Made by a program: the position numbers and the translations under genes. Below the pieces are notes generated by a model. That model worked only from the letters and a program-made list of their open reading frames with translations, had not been told where the DNA came from and did no database searches. 64,000 nucleotides of DNA, taken from positions 9,277,246 to 9,341,245 of the forward strand of contig OX463838.1 of NCBI GenBank assembly GCA_949825065.1, written 5' to 3'. Every line of letters begins with the position of its first letter. The first letter of the stretch is position 1. Below are positions 1 through 12,300 of this stretch, one piece after another. This stretch comes from Odontocerum albicorne (Eukaryota; Arthropoda; Insecta; Trichoptera; Odontoceridae).

Positions 1-640
1 GATAGCAAATTTTCACGTTATTATCATTAAATTTTATTTAATATCAGAGTATTAAGAATTATGAATTTTTATGGACATGGAGCAATAAAATTTGGGCATT
101 ATTAATAAAAATAATGGGTTGTGAAATTGAGTTTTTATTAATAAAACGCAAAGAAACATAGTTCAATTTAACCTAAACGATACGAGAACAAAAATAAGAG
201 ATTGGGACAAAAGTACAACCTAGCGGGCTTATTACTATGTTGCATTTTTTTCTCAACAAACCAGATAGATGTAACTAACATATTGTGAAATTACAGAATA
301 TAACCATATTTTCGATATTCATCGTAATGCCGGTGTACGGTAAAGGATGGCCGTCTGATCCATCGAGTGCTTTGTGGTCAATAAAACAGCGCAGCTTTTG
401 ACCAGCTACCAGACGGCATCCATTCTTAATACCTCAGTCACCTGATCACCTTCAGCGCCTCGCCTTTATTGTGATAGTTATAAGCTCCTGCTGCTTTCAA
501 AAATGACCAAATAAATGGAAGATGAATACATACTACTAGATATGTTAACATTCATTTCGTGATTTTAGATATCGGATGATTTTCAGCCCACACCCTTAAT
601 GTTATTCTCCCAAATCCATAAATTGATTTATTTGACACAT
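1..640. other. Intergenic, SINE tail fragment and unassigned sequence
   Basis: At about 195-275 an inverted piece of the tRNA-SINE tail seen at 12.3 and 38.6 kb is recognisable (CCTAGCGGGCTTATTACTAT). At 345-425 a short inverted pair (GGATGGCCGTCTG and CAGACGGCATCC) brackets 50 bases. No coding sequence was recognised. Confidence 0.4.
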
Positions 641-800
641 GACAAGAAATATACATAATTTGCGAAAAAAACAGCAGGTAATTTAATTTGGACACACAAT
701 TTTAATGGATCTGGGTTTGTTGCATTTCATTTGTCGTGTCCACAGTAAACTAGACTTTTGCCTGTATCTTACTGAGGACATATCATAAATGAAATATAGG
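640..800 (+). repeat. Interspersed repeat W, copy 1
   Basis: The block from CAGGTAATTTAATTTGGACA to CTTACTGAGGACATAT recurs at 22255-22390 (same orientation) and at about 45735-45860 (inverted). The shared features are the GACACACAATTTT start, GATCTGGGTTTG, and CAGTAAACTAGACTTTTGCC. I do not recognise the family. Confidence 0.6.
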
Positions 801-808
801 CAAACTGC

Positions 809-869
809 AAGACTGCAGAAGCTAAAATTATACTGATTGTATGAGTATAATTTTAGCTTCTGCAGTCTT
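809..869. repeat. Perfect 26-bp inverted repeat (hairpin)
   Basis: Arms at 809-834 and 844-869 are exact reverse complements, starting AAGACTGCAGAAGCTAAAAT, with a 9-base loop GATTGTATG. The stem is long enough to be a small MITE, a replication-slippage inversion or, less likely, a small-RNA hairpin. Nothing like it was noticed elsewhere in the window. Confidence 0.85.
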
Positions 870-889
870 CTTATTATTTTTATTCATAA

Positions 890-1900
890 TAATAAATATG
901 ATTAGAATGTTGTCTTACAGAAATAATCCAGCACTTGCATTTTAAGGTTGTTTTGAATTCAATGATTAGTTACGAGTAAATCCGTTTCCGGAATGAAACG
1001 GGAAATCTTTAATGTAGAATGTGAATTAAACGAAACTTAGAACAGAGTATACGTATTGTAATTTATTTTTATCAAACACTGTTTATTCCACTTTTTTATG
1101 ACGGTATAACCCTACCGGTTTCAAGGCTTTCACCTCATCTTCAGGGGAGCGCAAACAAGAATAAATGCTGTTCGAACTGGCCCCCAGCCTCCAATCGTTG
1201 AAGCGTCTATATCGGTACCAGTTCGAACAGCATTTAGTCTTGTTTGCGCTCCCCTCAAGATGAGGTGAAAGCCTTGAAACCGGTAGGGTTATACCGTCAT
1301 AAAAAAGTGGAATAAACAGTGTTTGATAAAAATAAATTACAATGTCTTTAAACCTCCACAATGTTAATGCCTTAACTATAAACAACAGAGTATACGTGTA
1401 TGTCTTATTGATAGAAAACTTTATTTCAACTATTAATTATTAGCAACTGAAATTAATATATTTACAAAGCATCAGTAGAAAGCGAAGGCGAGTGATATGT
1501 GAATCTAATAGTTGAGTGTTCATTTTATAAATCGAGCATTCTTACTCATTAAAAATTACTTTTTGATCCACGTATATATTTTCTTTTTTGTTTAACAGTA
1601 AAGTTCTATCTCTTCTTAATAAATACATTATTCGCCATCGTTATTTTATATCTTATAATTTTTATCTTTAACATTTTAAGCAGAAAAACTGTCAAATACT
1701 ACGTGAAAAATAAAAATGTAACTATAATATTGATTTATCAAAAAATAACTATTAAACCGTAATTTGAAGAACACATTAAGTTACGAACTTGTATAACCGA
1801 TTTTGTATTTTTTGATATAATTTATAAACCATTTTCTTTCGTTCAGGGACATAAAAAAATTAAAAATCCCAATTTGTCGTATAATTTATTTTTATGTACA
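890..1900. repeat. Interspersed repeat X, copy A (interrupted)
   Basis: Copy of a >1 kb element shared with 14.7-16.4 kb and 42.1-45.3 kb. Landmarks are CCGTTTCCGGAATGAAAC, AACAGAGTATACGT, TTATTGATAGAAAACTT, GGCGAGTGATATGTGAATCT and a tail with TAACTATTAAACCGTAA and ACCGATTTTGTATTTTT. The palindromic element at 1055-1383 is nested in it. Its coding start is visible only in the other copies. Confidence 0.7.
1055..1383. mobile_element. Palindromic retroelement-like repeat, family P copy 1, with 14-bp target duplication
   Basis: The 329-bp insert is flanked by AACAGAGTATACGT at 1041-1054 and 1384-1397, an exact 14-bp target duplication. The two halves are near-perfect reverse complements (TTTATCAAACACTGTTTATT on the left, AATAAACAGTGTTTGATAAA on the right) and end in a unique tail AATGTCTTTAAACCTCCACA. 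The arms carry, on the minus strand at 1099-1144, CTGAAGA, a short hairpin, GAAAC and CGGTA/TACCG pairing, the order of a hammerhead core. Long variable target duplications fit a retrotransposon such as a Penelope-like element. No protein is encoded. Confidence 0.75.
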
Positions 1901-3249
1901 CTTCGTATTGGTTATAGCAGTATAGCAGGTGGCTCTACAACCGTAATTGCTCCTGAAAGGGTTGATAAGCCACAATTGTTTTGTAATCAGGAAGCACACA
2001 ACTATTTCCATTTCTTCTTCCGACAATCTATTTCTGTTTAAATTTATTTGGTTATCTGCTTTTACCATGTATTAAAATCTCGAAATATCTCCAATGACCG
2101 TATCAGTGTATGTGACAATTTTACAAATCACGTATGTATTATCAGTGACGTATCCCACATACTTATTTTAGGACGAAATTGTGATAAATTACTGGAAGTT
2201 CAAGAAATGGACAGTTATTTTAGTTAAACATTTAATTCGACAGCTGGAATATTATAATTAGGTAAGTAATTCGTAAATTATCAAACGGCCATATTTCAAT
2301 AGAAACTATATAGCGTACTTTCATTCTTCCAACTATGCCAGCTCATCTTGAATACAATAAACTGTTTTGATCTATAATATATATTACAAAAATAATATTT
2401 GTTTTAATTTACGTGAAAAAAAAAAACAAATAATTCACTAATCTCTATCAATAATGGTAGAACTAGAGGAAAGGAGTTCGTTTAAGGATAAGAAAGGGAA
2501 TCAAAAGTAAATTAGGAAGAAAATAAATTCTGAATAATGTAATATTTTTTTCAATTCTCTTTTAAACGCAAATAAGAATGATGCACATCTGATAACTATT
2601 GAAATTTCGTTCTACAGTCCCATCGCCTGATCGAAGAGAACGTTCGTGTTCTGATAAAAACTGTTTTTTTTGCGGAGATACGAAAGAAAATTGGGATTGT
2701 TAAATACGCAGAATAATATGTCGACAGAATGTTATTGTTTCTTCGTTGCCTGATATTTAGCTATTAAAGGCTTTTTCAAAGTTCACACGTCATGTTCACA
2801 TATAATGTTTAGAACGAAAGTTTGATACAATACAAAACTAAGCAAATTTAAATTTAAGTAAATAAAGCAAGGGATTGAAAAAACTTTAATCATTTTGAAG
2901 GGTAGGTAAACTTTGTTTTTTAAGTATATAATAAAAATATGATTTCAAGTTGAACGTTTTGTTTTTATAAAAACAAATAGTAAATACGCGTTACTATCGA
3001 AAAACATGATGACACGATGGCCAAACGATCGTGTTTATGCTGAGCGAGCAAGTGACATATTTATCTCAGAAGAATATCAAATAAAATAACTTCGAGATGA
3101 AATACACACATTTATTTGACATTTCAAATTGATTAGTCGTCCATCAGGTCAAAGACTAACATTATTTAGCGGTGAGAAGTGTGCTGAGACAATTCGTGAC
3201 AACATATTCTTGTGATTGAGTGGAAAATTAGGTAATAATCATTTACGCC
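1900..3249. other. 5' flank of the transporter gene, no further feature recognised
   Basis: AT-rich sequence with no supported coding region. The last 200 bases should contain the promoter and 5' UTR of the transporter gene, but I see no TATA box or initiator I would defend. Confidence 0.4.
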
Positions 3250-3344
3250 ATGAAGTTTAAACGGCCGTTCAATAGAAACGACGAGGATTCTGGGAACGAG
3301 TCTCCCATTCTCGGAAGCTCAGCCGAGTCGGGGTACAGTTATGG
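3250..3344 (+). CDS. SLC38A9: SLC38A9-like exon 1, start codon
   Basis: This reads 31 codons plus two bases (GG) and ends at the donor G|GTGAGT. It begins MKFKRPFNRNDEDSGNESPI, a short hydrophilic N-terminus. The KRPF motif resembles a basic KRPF in the N-terminal tail of human SLC38A9, a weak but supportive match. ATG is preceded by ATTTACGCC. No upstream in-frame ATG was needed. Its phase (2) fits exon 2, about 35.6 kb away. Start choice is inference; an upstream non-coding exon is possible because the preceding sequence contains GT-rich motifs near 3230. Confidence 0.65.
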
Positions 3345-6300
3345 GTGAGTTCAAATTCAATAATAATTATCGAAAGGAAATAAAAACGAAAAAAAAAATA
3401 ATGATTATATTCAATTTCTCATTCATCACAAAATAAAGTCATTTTTTACGAGGAAATAAAGTCATTTGTATGAGGTTTCTAAATCAACAAATTAATTTAA
3501 ACATTTTAAGAAATTAATTTAAACAAATTAATTTAAACACTCAGAGCACTAAAACTAAATATAATTTAAACAATTTAGTATTTATTAAAGATCTTGTTAC
3601 AATTTATGAAACATTTAAAATGTTTAATTGAAATGGATACATTTTACGTTAAGTATAAAAACAACTAATGTGCATACAAATAACTTGGACGAGTTTTTCA
3701 AAATACAAATTCATTAAGATCGAAGTTGTGTATCTGTATTTCATTTGTGAACTAATCAAATACTTTAAAGAAAATTACAATGAATAATTTCTAAAATGTT
3801 AAAATTATGCATATATTTTTATACGGTTTAATTTAAATTAAGTATTAAAAAAATATCGTTTGTACGTGAAAATTAGTGGCACTAATTTTATAGATCGCTT
3901 GTTGGAACAATTAAGGAATACAATTGTTTTAAAAGTCTGTCTATTGCAAAATTAAGTTTTTACCCTCTGAAGATTTTTTAAAGTCACGTATTTTTTTATA
4001 CCCACACAGGACGCCAACAAACTTCGATTTTACTTATGCGCTTTTTGATAGCGTAATTTTAATATTTTTCAATACGTATTTTATCGAAGTTTGAAATATT
4101 AATTAATTATATATTTTCTAAAAGATTTTTTCTCTAAAAATGTCATAAACTGATTTTGTATAATACGAAATATTGAAAAATAAAAACAGTGCTTATGTTG
4201 GCATAGTGTCGCTTTTATTAAACCATTTTTGTCGTATTTTTTAAAATATTGATATTAAATTTCATTTTCAATTTGGAACATTATGTTTTTAAGCTTTAGG
4301 TTTTGATTTCAATCATATTTGAAGATCTTTGATTGGTTTTAAAATAATATAAATGCATATATGAAAATTTGTACAAAAACATAATTTGTTGCCGAAGTTA
4401 CCAGTAAATATTTGCTTTTTATTAAAAAAGTTAAATCGATTTCATTAAAGATATATTCGAGGAAAACACACTTAAGTAAACGAATCATAATATTTCCAAT
4501 TTCATTTCATCTACGAGTACATAAAAAAACACATGGGAAATTCCCGTTAAATGTGAACATTTTTATTTTTTTCATCTTATTTTGAATAACATCGTTCCAC
4601 CCGATTTTGTTTATCACGATTTTATGATGCAAGTTTAAGTTTATTTGCGTTATGTTTTTTATCAGTTTAATTTTGTTTTTACTCTCTATCAGGGGCATTT
4701 ATATATTAGGGTATTCGTTTATTTTTTGTTCTATACAAGGTGAAAGTTGAGATTCGACAATAACGACCTGACTCAGTGCCTCTAAGCTCTCAGTAAAGTT
4801 ATGATTCGACAATAACGACCTGACTCAGTGTCTCGAAGCTCTCAGTAAAGTTGAGATTCGACAATAATGACCTGACTCAGTGTCTCGAAGCTCCCAGTAA
4901 AGTTGAGATTCGACAATGACGACCTGACTCAGTGACTCTAAGCTTTCAGTAAAGTTGAGATTCGATAATAACGACCTGACTCAGTGCCTCTAAGCTCTCA
5001 GTAAAGTTGAGAATCAACAATAACGACCTGACTCAGTGCCTCTAAGCTCTCAGTAAAGTTGAGAATCGACAATAACGACCTGACTCAGTGTCTCTAAGCT
5101 TTCAGTAAAGTTGATTTTCGACAATAACGACCTGACTCAGTGACTCTAAGCTCTAAAGATGACATTTTATTAATTAGCCGTTGCAATAAAAACAATCTGC
5201 ATATTATAATTTTACAATAATAAACAACGCTAGTTGATAATTATTTATTATTCAGCGTTATTGGATAATATTTTCCTCAAAATATGTTTGTTACTTTTTG
5301 AGAAAAAAATATTTAGCTCTTTCCTAAAAATCTTTTTCTTCTTCTTCTTAATCGTTTCTTCAGTTTTGAAGATCGTAATCATCATGATCATTAACTATTC
5401 CTCTTCAGTGCAAGAGTTGCCTTGACCTACCATCTGAAATGAGCATTCTGTTATTTTTCACGTGCCCACTCCATGGAATAGGTTTTCAGCCTCTTCCTTT
5501 TGCCGTTCATATTTACCACCACAATTTGACGTTCAATGCTGACGCATCCTTTTCGTAACATGTGTTCCAAGTATCGTATAAACTATCCCTAACACCGCAT
5601 CTTAAAAGCATTAATGTTTTTGTTAATTACGAATTTTGAGTGCACCATATAGAAAAATGGAAAATACGAGGGTGTGAACAAATCGAGTCTTGATTTTTCT
5701 TAGGATCCCTTCATGTCAGAAGAAAGTATTTTTTTTTACTTTCATATAAATTAGCAAACATAACTAACGGAACAGAGTCAAGAGCAGATACAACAAAAAC
5801 AAAAAGTATGCTCAGAACTAATGAAATGAAAACCTTCAGAGTGATTGCAAGCAAAACGTACGAGGGTGGATCAAATATAAATGAGACTTTTGTTTTGGAG
5901 CATGTAATTTTAAACGGAGCGGTCGGCCGGCTTCGGCAGATTCCGTCATTAGTATGGCACACGATGTCTGAGAAAGAGGTTCACCTATCGATTGCGCAAC
6001 GCATAATTATCAAATATCTTGCTCGTGAGGACGTGAAACCGGGCGAAATTCTGCGGAGGCTGACGGCACAGTTCGGGGATCAAACACTGGTAAAGCCTTG
6101 TGTATTTGCTTGGCATAAGGAGTTCATGAAATACCGTGAAGGGGTCGAAAGCGAGAGCCATGATCGTCACCCATGGACGAGCATTACCGAACAGAACATT
6201 AACGCCATTCGTGATTTTCTGGAAGGCGACCGACGTTTGACGGTTTCCGAAATTTGTTCTGAAATAGGAATATGAACCCAGGAATAAGGACACAGGATTC

Positions 6301-9300
6301 CATAAAGTTGCTCGATGGGTTCCACGTCTTTTGACTGCAGAACAAAAGTTGGCACGTTTCCACGTCTGTTAGTGGATATTGGCGCGATTTGCACAAGAAG
6401 GGACCACATTTTTGAGTCGCGTCGTTACCTGCAATGAAACTTGGGTACACCACTACACGCCCGAGTCGAAACAAGCCAGCATGGAGTGGAGAAAGAAGAA
6501 TGAAACAACCCCTCGGCTGAATGCCAAGACTCGGCTGTCAGCTGGTACGGTGCTTGCGACATTTTTTTGGGACCGGGGCGGTATTTTGCACATCGATTTT
6601 TTGCACGATCGTCGCACCATCAATGCGGCGTACTATTGCGAGCTTTTGAGTGAAGTTAAAATTGCTTATCGACGCAAAAGACGTGACCAACCGATACGAG
6701 AAGTGATTCGTCTCCATGACAACGCGAGGCCCCATACTGCAGCTGTAACATGCAAACAATTGGAGGAAATTAGTAGGACACAACTGGAACACCCTCCCTA
6801 TAGCTCTGATCTATCGCCCTGTGACTTTCATCTCTTTGGGTCACTGAAAGAAGCTCTGAGAGGCCAACGATTCAACGACGACGATGGAGTAGAGGGGTTT
6901 GTGCGCAATTGGCTGCTGACACAACCCACTTCTTTTTACGATGACGGGATTAAAAAACTATCGATCCGCTGGGAAAAATGCATTTCTAAAGCACGAGATT
7001 ATGTTAAAAAAATTATGTGTACTTGGTCTTTTTCTTTCTGCAAATAAAAAAATTAAAACAAAAAAATCTCGTTTATATTTGATTCACCCTTGTATAAAGA
7101 TAGAGTTAGAAACTTCCGTATTCGGGAAATATATGAAGGAGATGATATTGTGAGATAGGGTAGAAACCTTAGAAGAAACGTGGAAGGGGTGAATAACACA
7201 AGAATTTCCTACGTGGCAATACATGAAATACTCGCTGGCATTTATCCCTCTCCCAGGAAGACTTCCAAAAAGATGGAAGTATAGCTGGGAGTCAACATTT
7301 CAAGAGAGGCAGTCTTAATTTACATACCACAGGCTTAACTTAGGAGAGAGAAGATAGATATAAAATATATTTGATGGTATATCAGCAACCGTGACATATT
7401 GGTTAGCATGTTTTTTTTGTATTCTAAGTTTGATTCTCAGACTGATTGTTTATGATTGATTTATTTCTGAACGGTCTAGGCACTTAGTGTCTGTCTAGCA
7501 GTTGAAATGACATTTGTCAACTTTATAATTATGAAACGCAAGTAAGCAATTATTTGTTTGTATTTTGGTCTGAGTCGTATGACATGACGTGCAGTTAAAC
7601 GCATCATGTTGATCCATGTCACTCGCCTTATGTTGATGAGTAACTCGGTCACTGGGTACCATCTTATGCAACAGTCTCGGAATTTGATCATCTTTTGAAT
7701 ACTTGATAAACAATGTTCCTAATTTTCGTCGTATTTCTAAAACAATATATCACAGTTACACTTAGCATAACTGCAGTGAAATATAATTTATTATATCAAT
7801 ATCGCGAACATTTATAGAAAATTGGTCCACGTACATCGACTTCCTATATCGTATTTATTTATCCAATACTTCATTGCATAACAATCTGAATTGCTTACTG
7901 CTAAGTAACAACTTATTCGATTTATCATGATTAAAAAATAAATAATATACTCGTAAATAACAACAATAAACGTGGACTTTGAAAAATACTGAAATGTTCA
8001 TGAAAGATCGTGAAGGGGTCGAAAACGAGAGCCATGATCGCCGCCCACGGACGAGCATTACCGAACAGAACATCAACGCCATTCGTGATATTCTAGAAGG
8101 CGATCGACGTTTGACGGTTTCCGAAATTTGTTCTGAAATAGGAATAATTTATGGGAGCACTCAATCCATAATCACAAAGGACCTAGGATTACATAAAGTG
8201 TCTGCTCGATGAGTCTCACGTTTTTGACCCATCGAGCAGACACTTTACGTCGCACAATCAATACGGTGTACTGCTGCGAGCTTTTGAGTGAAGTTAAACT
8301 TGCTTATCGACGCAAAAGACGTGACCAACCGATACGAGAAGTGATTCTTCTCCTTGACAACGCGAGGCCCCATACTGCAGCTGTAACGAACAATTGGAAG
8401 AAATGAGTGGGACACAACTGGAACACCCTCCCTATAGCTCTGATCTATTGCCCTGCGACCTTCCATCTCTTTGGACTACTGAAAGAAGTTCTGGGAGGCC
8501 AACGATTCAACGACGACGACGAGATTTTTTTCTAACATAAAGTACATCAAACCATGGTTGTAAAATTTCTGATATACTTTATATATGTTAATAGCAGGTG
8601 GCTTCGAAGTGTGAAGTTTCAAAACCGAATAAATACTGTAAAAATGCATGCACTGAATATAACACATGTGGTGACAATGTATGGCAGAATACGGAATTAA
8701 GTGATTACATATAAATATGAACTTAAGGCTGAAATATTGAGTAAGATGAAGAAGAACACTTTGACTGAAACAATAATAAAAGTGAAATATCACAAATCAA
8801 ATGAAAAAGGAAGGCATGTTGGAGAGGAAAAAATAGAACGATACACGTAGTTGGTTCCATAGTTTCACTGTCTGGACAGTGTATTAAAGTGGCGTAAAAA
8901 ATAAGAGCGGTGAATTAGGCAAGTCAACAAACAATATCTGCTTGATCATAGAGCACGTCTGATCAAAATTACGCTAAATATTTTCAGCGAGATAAGAGGG
9001 AGTGGTATAAAATAAGAACGATAAATTAGGCAAATCAATAAACAATATCTGCTTGATCATAGAGCAAGTCCATGATCAAAATTACGCTAAATATTTTCAG
9101 CGAAATAAGAGGGAGCGGTATAAAATAAGAGCGGTAAATTTGGTAAATCAATAAATAATATCTGCTTGATCATAGAGCACGTCCATGATCAAAATTACGC
9201 TAAATATTTTCAGCGAGATAAGAGGGAGTGGTATAAAATAAGAACGGTAAATTGGGCAAATCAATAAACAATATCTGCGTGATCATAGAGCAGGTCCATG

Positions 9301-12300
9301 CTCAAAATTACGCTAAATATTTGCAGCGAAATAAGAGGGAGCGGTATAAAATAAGAGCGGTAAATTGGGCAAATCAATAAACAATATCTGCTTGATCATA
9401 GAGCAAGTCCATGATCAAAATTACGCTAAATATTTTCAGTGAGATAAGAGGGAGCGATATAAAATGATAGCGGTAAATCGGGCAAATCAATAAACAATAT
9501 CTGCTTGATCATAGAGCACGTCCATGATCAAAATTACGCTTAATATTTTCAGCGAGATAAGAGGGAGTGGTATAAAATAAGAACGGTAAATTGGGCAAAT
9601 CAGTAAACAATATCTGCTTGATCATAGAGCAAGTCCATGATCAAAATTACGCTATATATATTTTCAGCAAAATAAGAGGGAGCGGTATAAAATAAGAGCG
9701 GTAAATTGGGCAAATCAATAAACAATATCTGCTTGATCATAGAGCAAGTTCATGATCAAAATTATGCTAAATATTTTCAGCGAGATAAGAGGGAGCGATA
9801 TAAATTAATAGCGGTAAATCGGGCAAATCAATAAACAATATCTGCTTGATCATAGAGCAAGTTCATGATCAAAATTATGCTAAATATTTTCAGCGAGATA
9901 AGAGGGAGCGATATAAAATAATAGCGGTAAATCGGGCAAATCAATAAACAATATCTGCTTGATCATAGAGCAAGTCCATGATCAAAATTACGCTAAATAT
10001 TTTCAGCGAAATAAGAGGGAGCGGTATAAAATAAGAGCGGTAAATCAATAAACAATATCTGCTTGATCATAAAGCAACTCCATGATCAAAATTACGCTAA
10101 ATATTTTTAGCAAAATAAGAGGGAGCGGTATAAAATAAGAGCGGTAAATTTGGTAAATCAATAAATAATATCTGCTTGATCATAGAGCAAGCCCATGCTC
10201 AAAATTACGCTAAATATTTTCAGCGAGATGAGAGGGAGGGGTATAAAATAAGAACGGTAAATTGGGCAAATCAATAAACAATATCTGCTTGATCATAGAG
10301 CAAGTTCATGATAAAAAACACACTAAATATTTTAAGCGAGATAAGAGGGAGCGGTTGGACAGTTAAGAATATTATACAATAGTGACAATATGTGAATTTT
10401 TTCAATTCTGATCCACTTTATATAATAGCAGGTGGCTTCGTAGTGTGAAGCTCCAAAACCCATAGAAAGACCTTCGAGAAGACATTCTTAGACCGATTTA
10501 GACTTTTTCTACAACTGTGTACTTTATAAGTAGTTTCGTTTGAAAATTATCTGATTGTATAGGAGTGAGACACAGTCAACGAATGTGAGACATATTCAAT
10601 GAATAAATAAGTTTCAAACAACTCGAAGATGTATCCAGCAAAGTATGCTTGGATTGACGAGACAGGAGTTAATAATAGTAAAGATAAAGGAAACAAAGTG
10701 GTGATGGATAGGGGTCGTTGCAAGAATGACGGACCACATATGGACATACGAGGTTCTCTAAAGGTATCCGCGAGATAAAGCATTTGACAAGAAGACATAA
10801 GATGCGTTGGAGAGACGACATGTGGAAGTTTGACAGTCTAACGTGGCAGCGACGTGCACATGGCAGAAAGGAGTGGCGACTCAAGTCGACGCGCCGTAAG
10901 GAAAGAATAGTGTAGAAGGGTGACCATGATTTGTTAATTATTATATATTCAGATTATTTAGTTTATTATTCATTTATACAGAAGTGGATTTTTTGTTTAG
11001 AACAAATATTTGTTTATTGATGCAGAAAAAGAAAGTTTTATTTATTTCTAACTAGTCTTATATTTTATTTACAAATACACAATGGAAAATTTTAAAGAAT
11101 GTTCATTTGTTTTTTTTAGAAACGTATTGGTTAAGAAACACAGAATATAAATTTTATCAAACATAACAATACAACATAAAAATACAAAAATAACTTAATT
11201 TATTATACATAAATACATTTAGAAAAGAAATAGTCTTATTTCATTTAACAAATAAAATTATTCGCAGTCTGATGATGAATCATTATCATTTGCTTCACTT
11301 AAACTTGTTATGAAATTGTGGTTTTCACTTATATTTCTCTTTTCCAATATTCCAACTCCACGTGGCTTCATATTCAGCTCCACTCTTCAGAGTTTATCAA
11401 AGAAACTTTTTCTATTACTAATTGATCCACTGTATTCAATGTAAACTGTACATTTCTAGAACCAGCATACCCTTCGATCATGGTGACACTATTTTTTTAA
11501 CACGATGACACACTAATACTAGAAACTGACCAATCAGCACACAGGAGTTGACTAACACAATCACACGCTCTGTGTACCTACGCTATAATGCAATACAGTC
11601 ACAGATTCTTTCCTTACGCCGCGCCGCGTGGACTTTACTGGGAAAGGTCTTCGCTAATGCCAATGGTAATACACTAAATACATTTACTCGTGTACCATTA
11701 CGCAAATGACTGTTCTGACGGTGTTATGTTACTTTCAAGCTGTTATTACACATTGATTAGTTTCAATTGGATTATTTCCGAAAATTTCAGTTTTAACTGG
11801 TAAAATAAAATTTAATTAAGATTTTGATTCACGTAAATAATATTATGTTTATACATACGAATAATTAATAAACTAAATCAAGATATTATCTTTATACAGG
11901 CGTCAACACTTTTATGGTGTTAAAATTACACATAGAATATATGTTTTAACTTAACAAACAATAATTTGACGATCATTTTAATAATATACTATAGTCGACT
12001 AGATATGACGTAATATTCTTTACAATTTATTATAAATTTCTTAGATTATATAAAACGCATACGCCAGACATGGTACAATATTCTAATATAATTACTTGAC
12101 GAATAATCTATACAAAAATGTTTGTATTAAATCTATCAAATTGTGTACTTATGTATTGTAGCAAAAGTAATCAATATTTGTTTATCAATTGAACACAATT
12201 GACGATCTCCGTGACCTAGTTGGTAAACCATGCTGGAAACCAAACTTTTTAAAAAAGAATTCCAGTCTGGGTTTAACTTAAGACCTCTTTAACATATTTC

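Noticed and set aside
1083..1385. 100-codon minus-strand frame through the palindrome
   Set aside because: It reads through both arms of an inverted repeat; related copies do not keep it open.
4507..4698. 63-codon minus-strand frame rich in Lys, Ile and Asn
   Set aside because: Composition is that of random AT-rich DNA; no support from splice sites or similarity.
9000..10350. CRISPR-like appearance of evenly spaced repeats
   Set aside because: Units are 113 bp with no unique spacers, and the DNA is eukaryotic with introns and SINEs.
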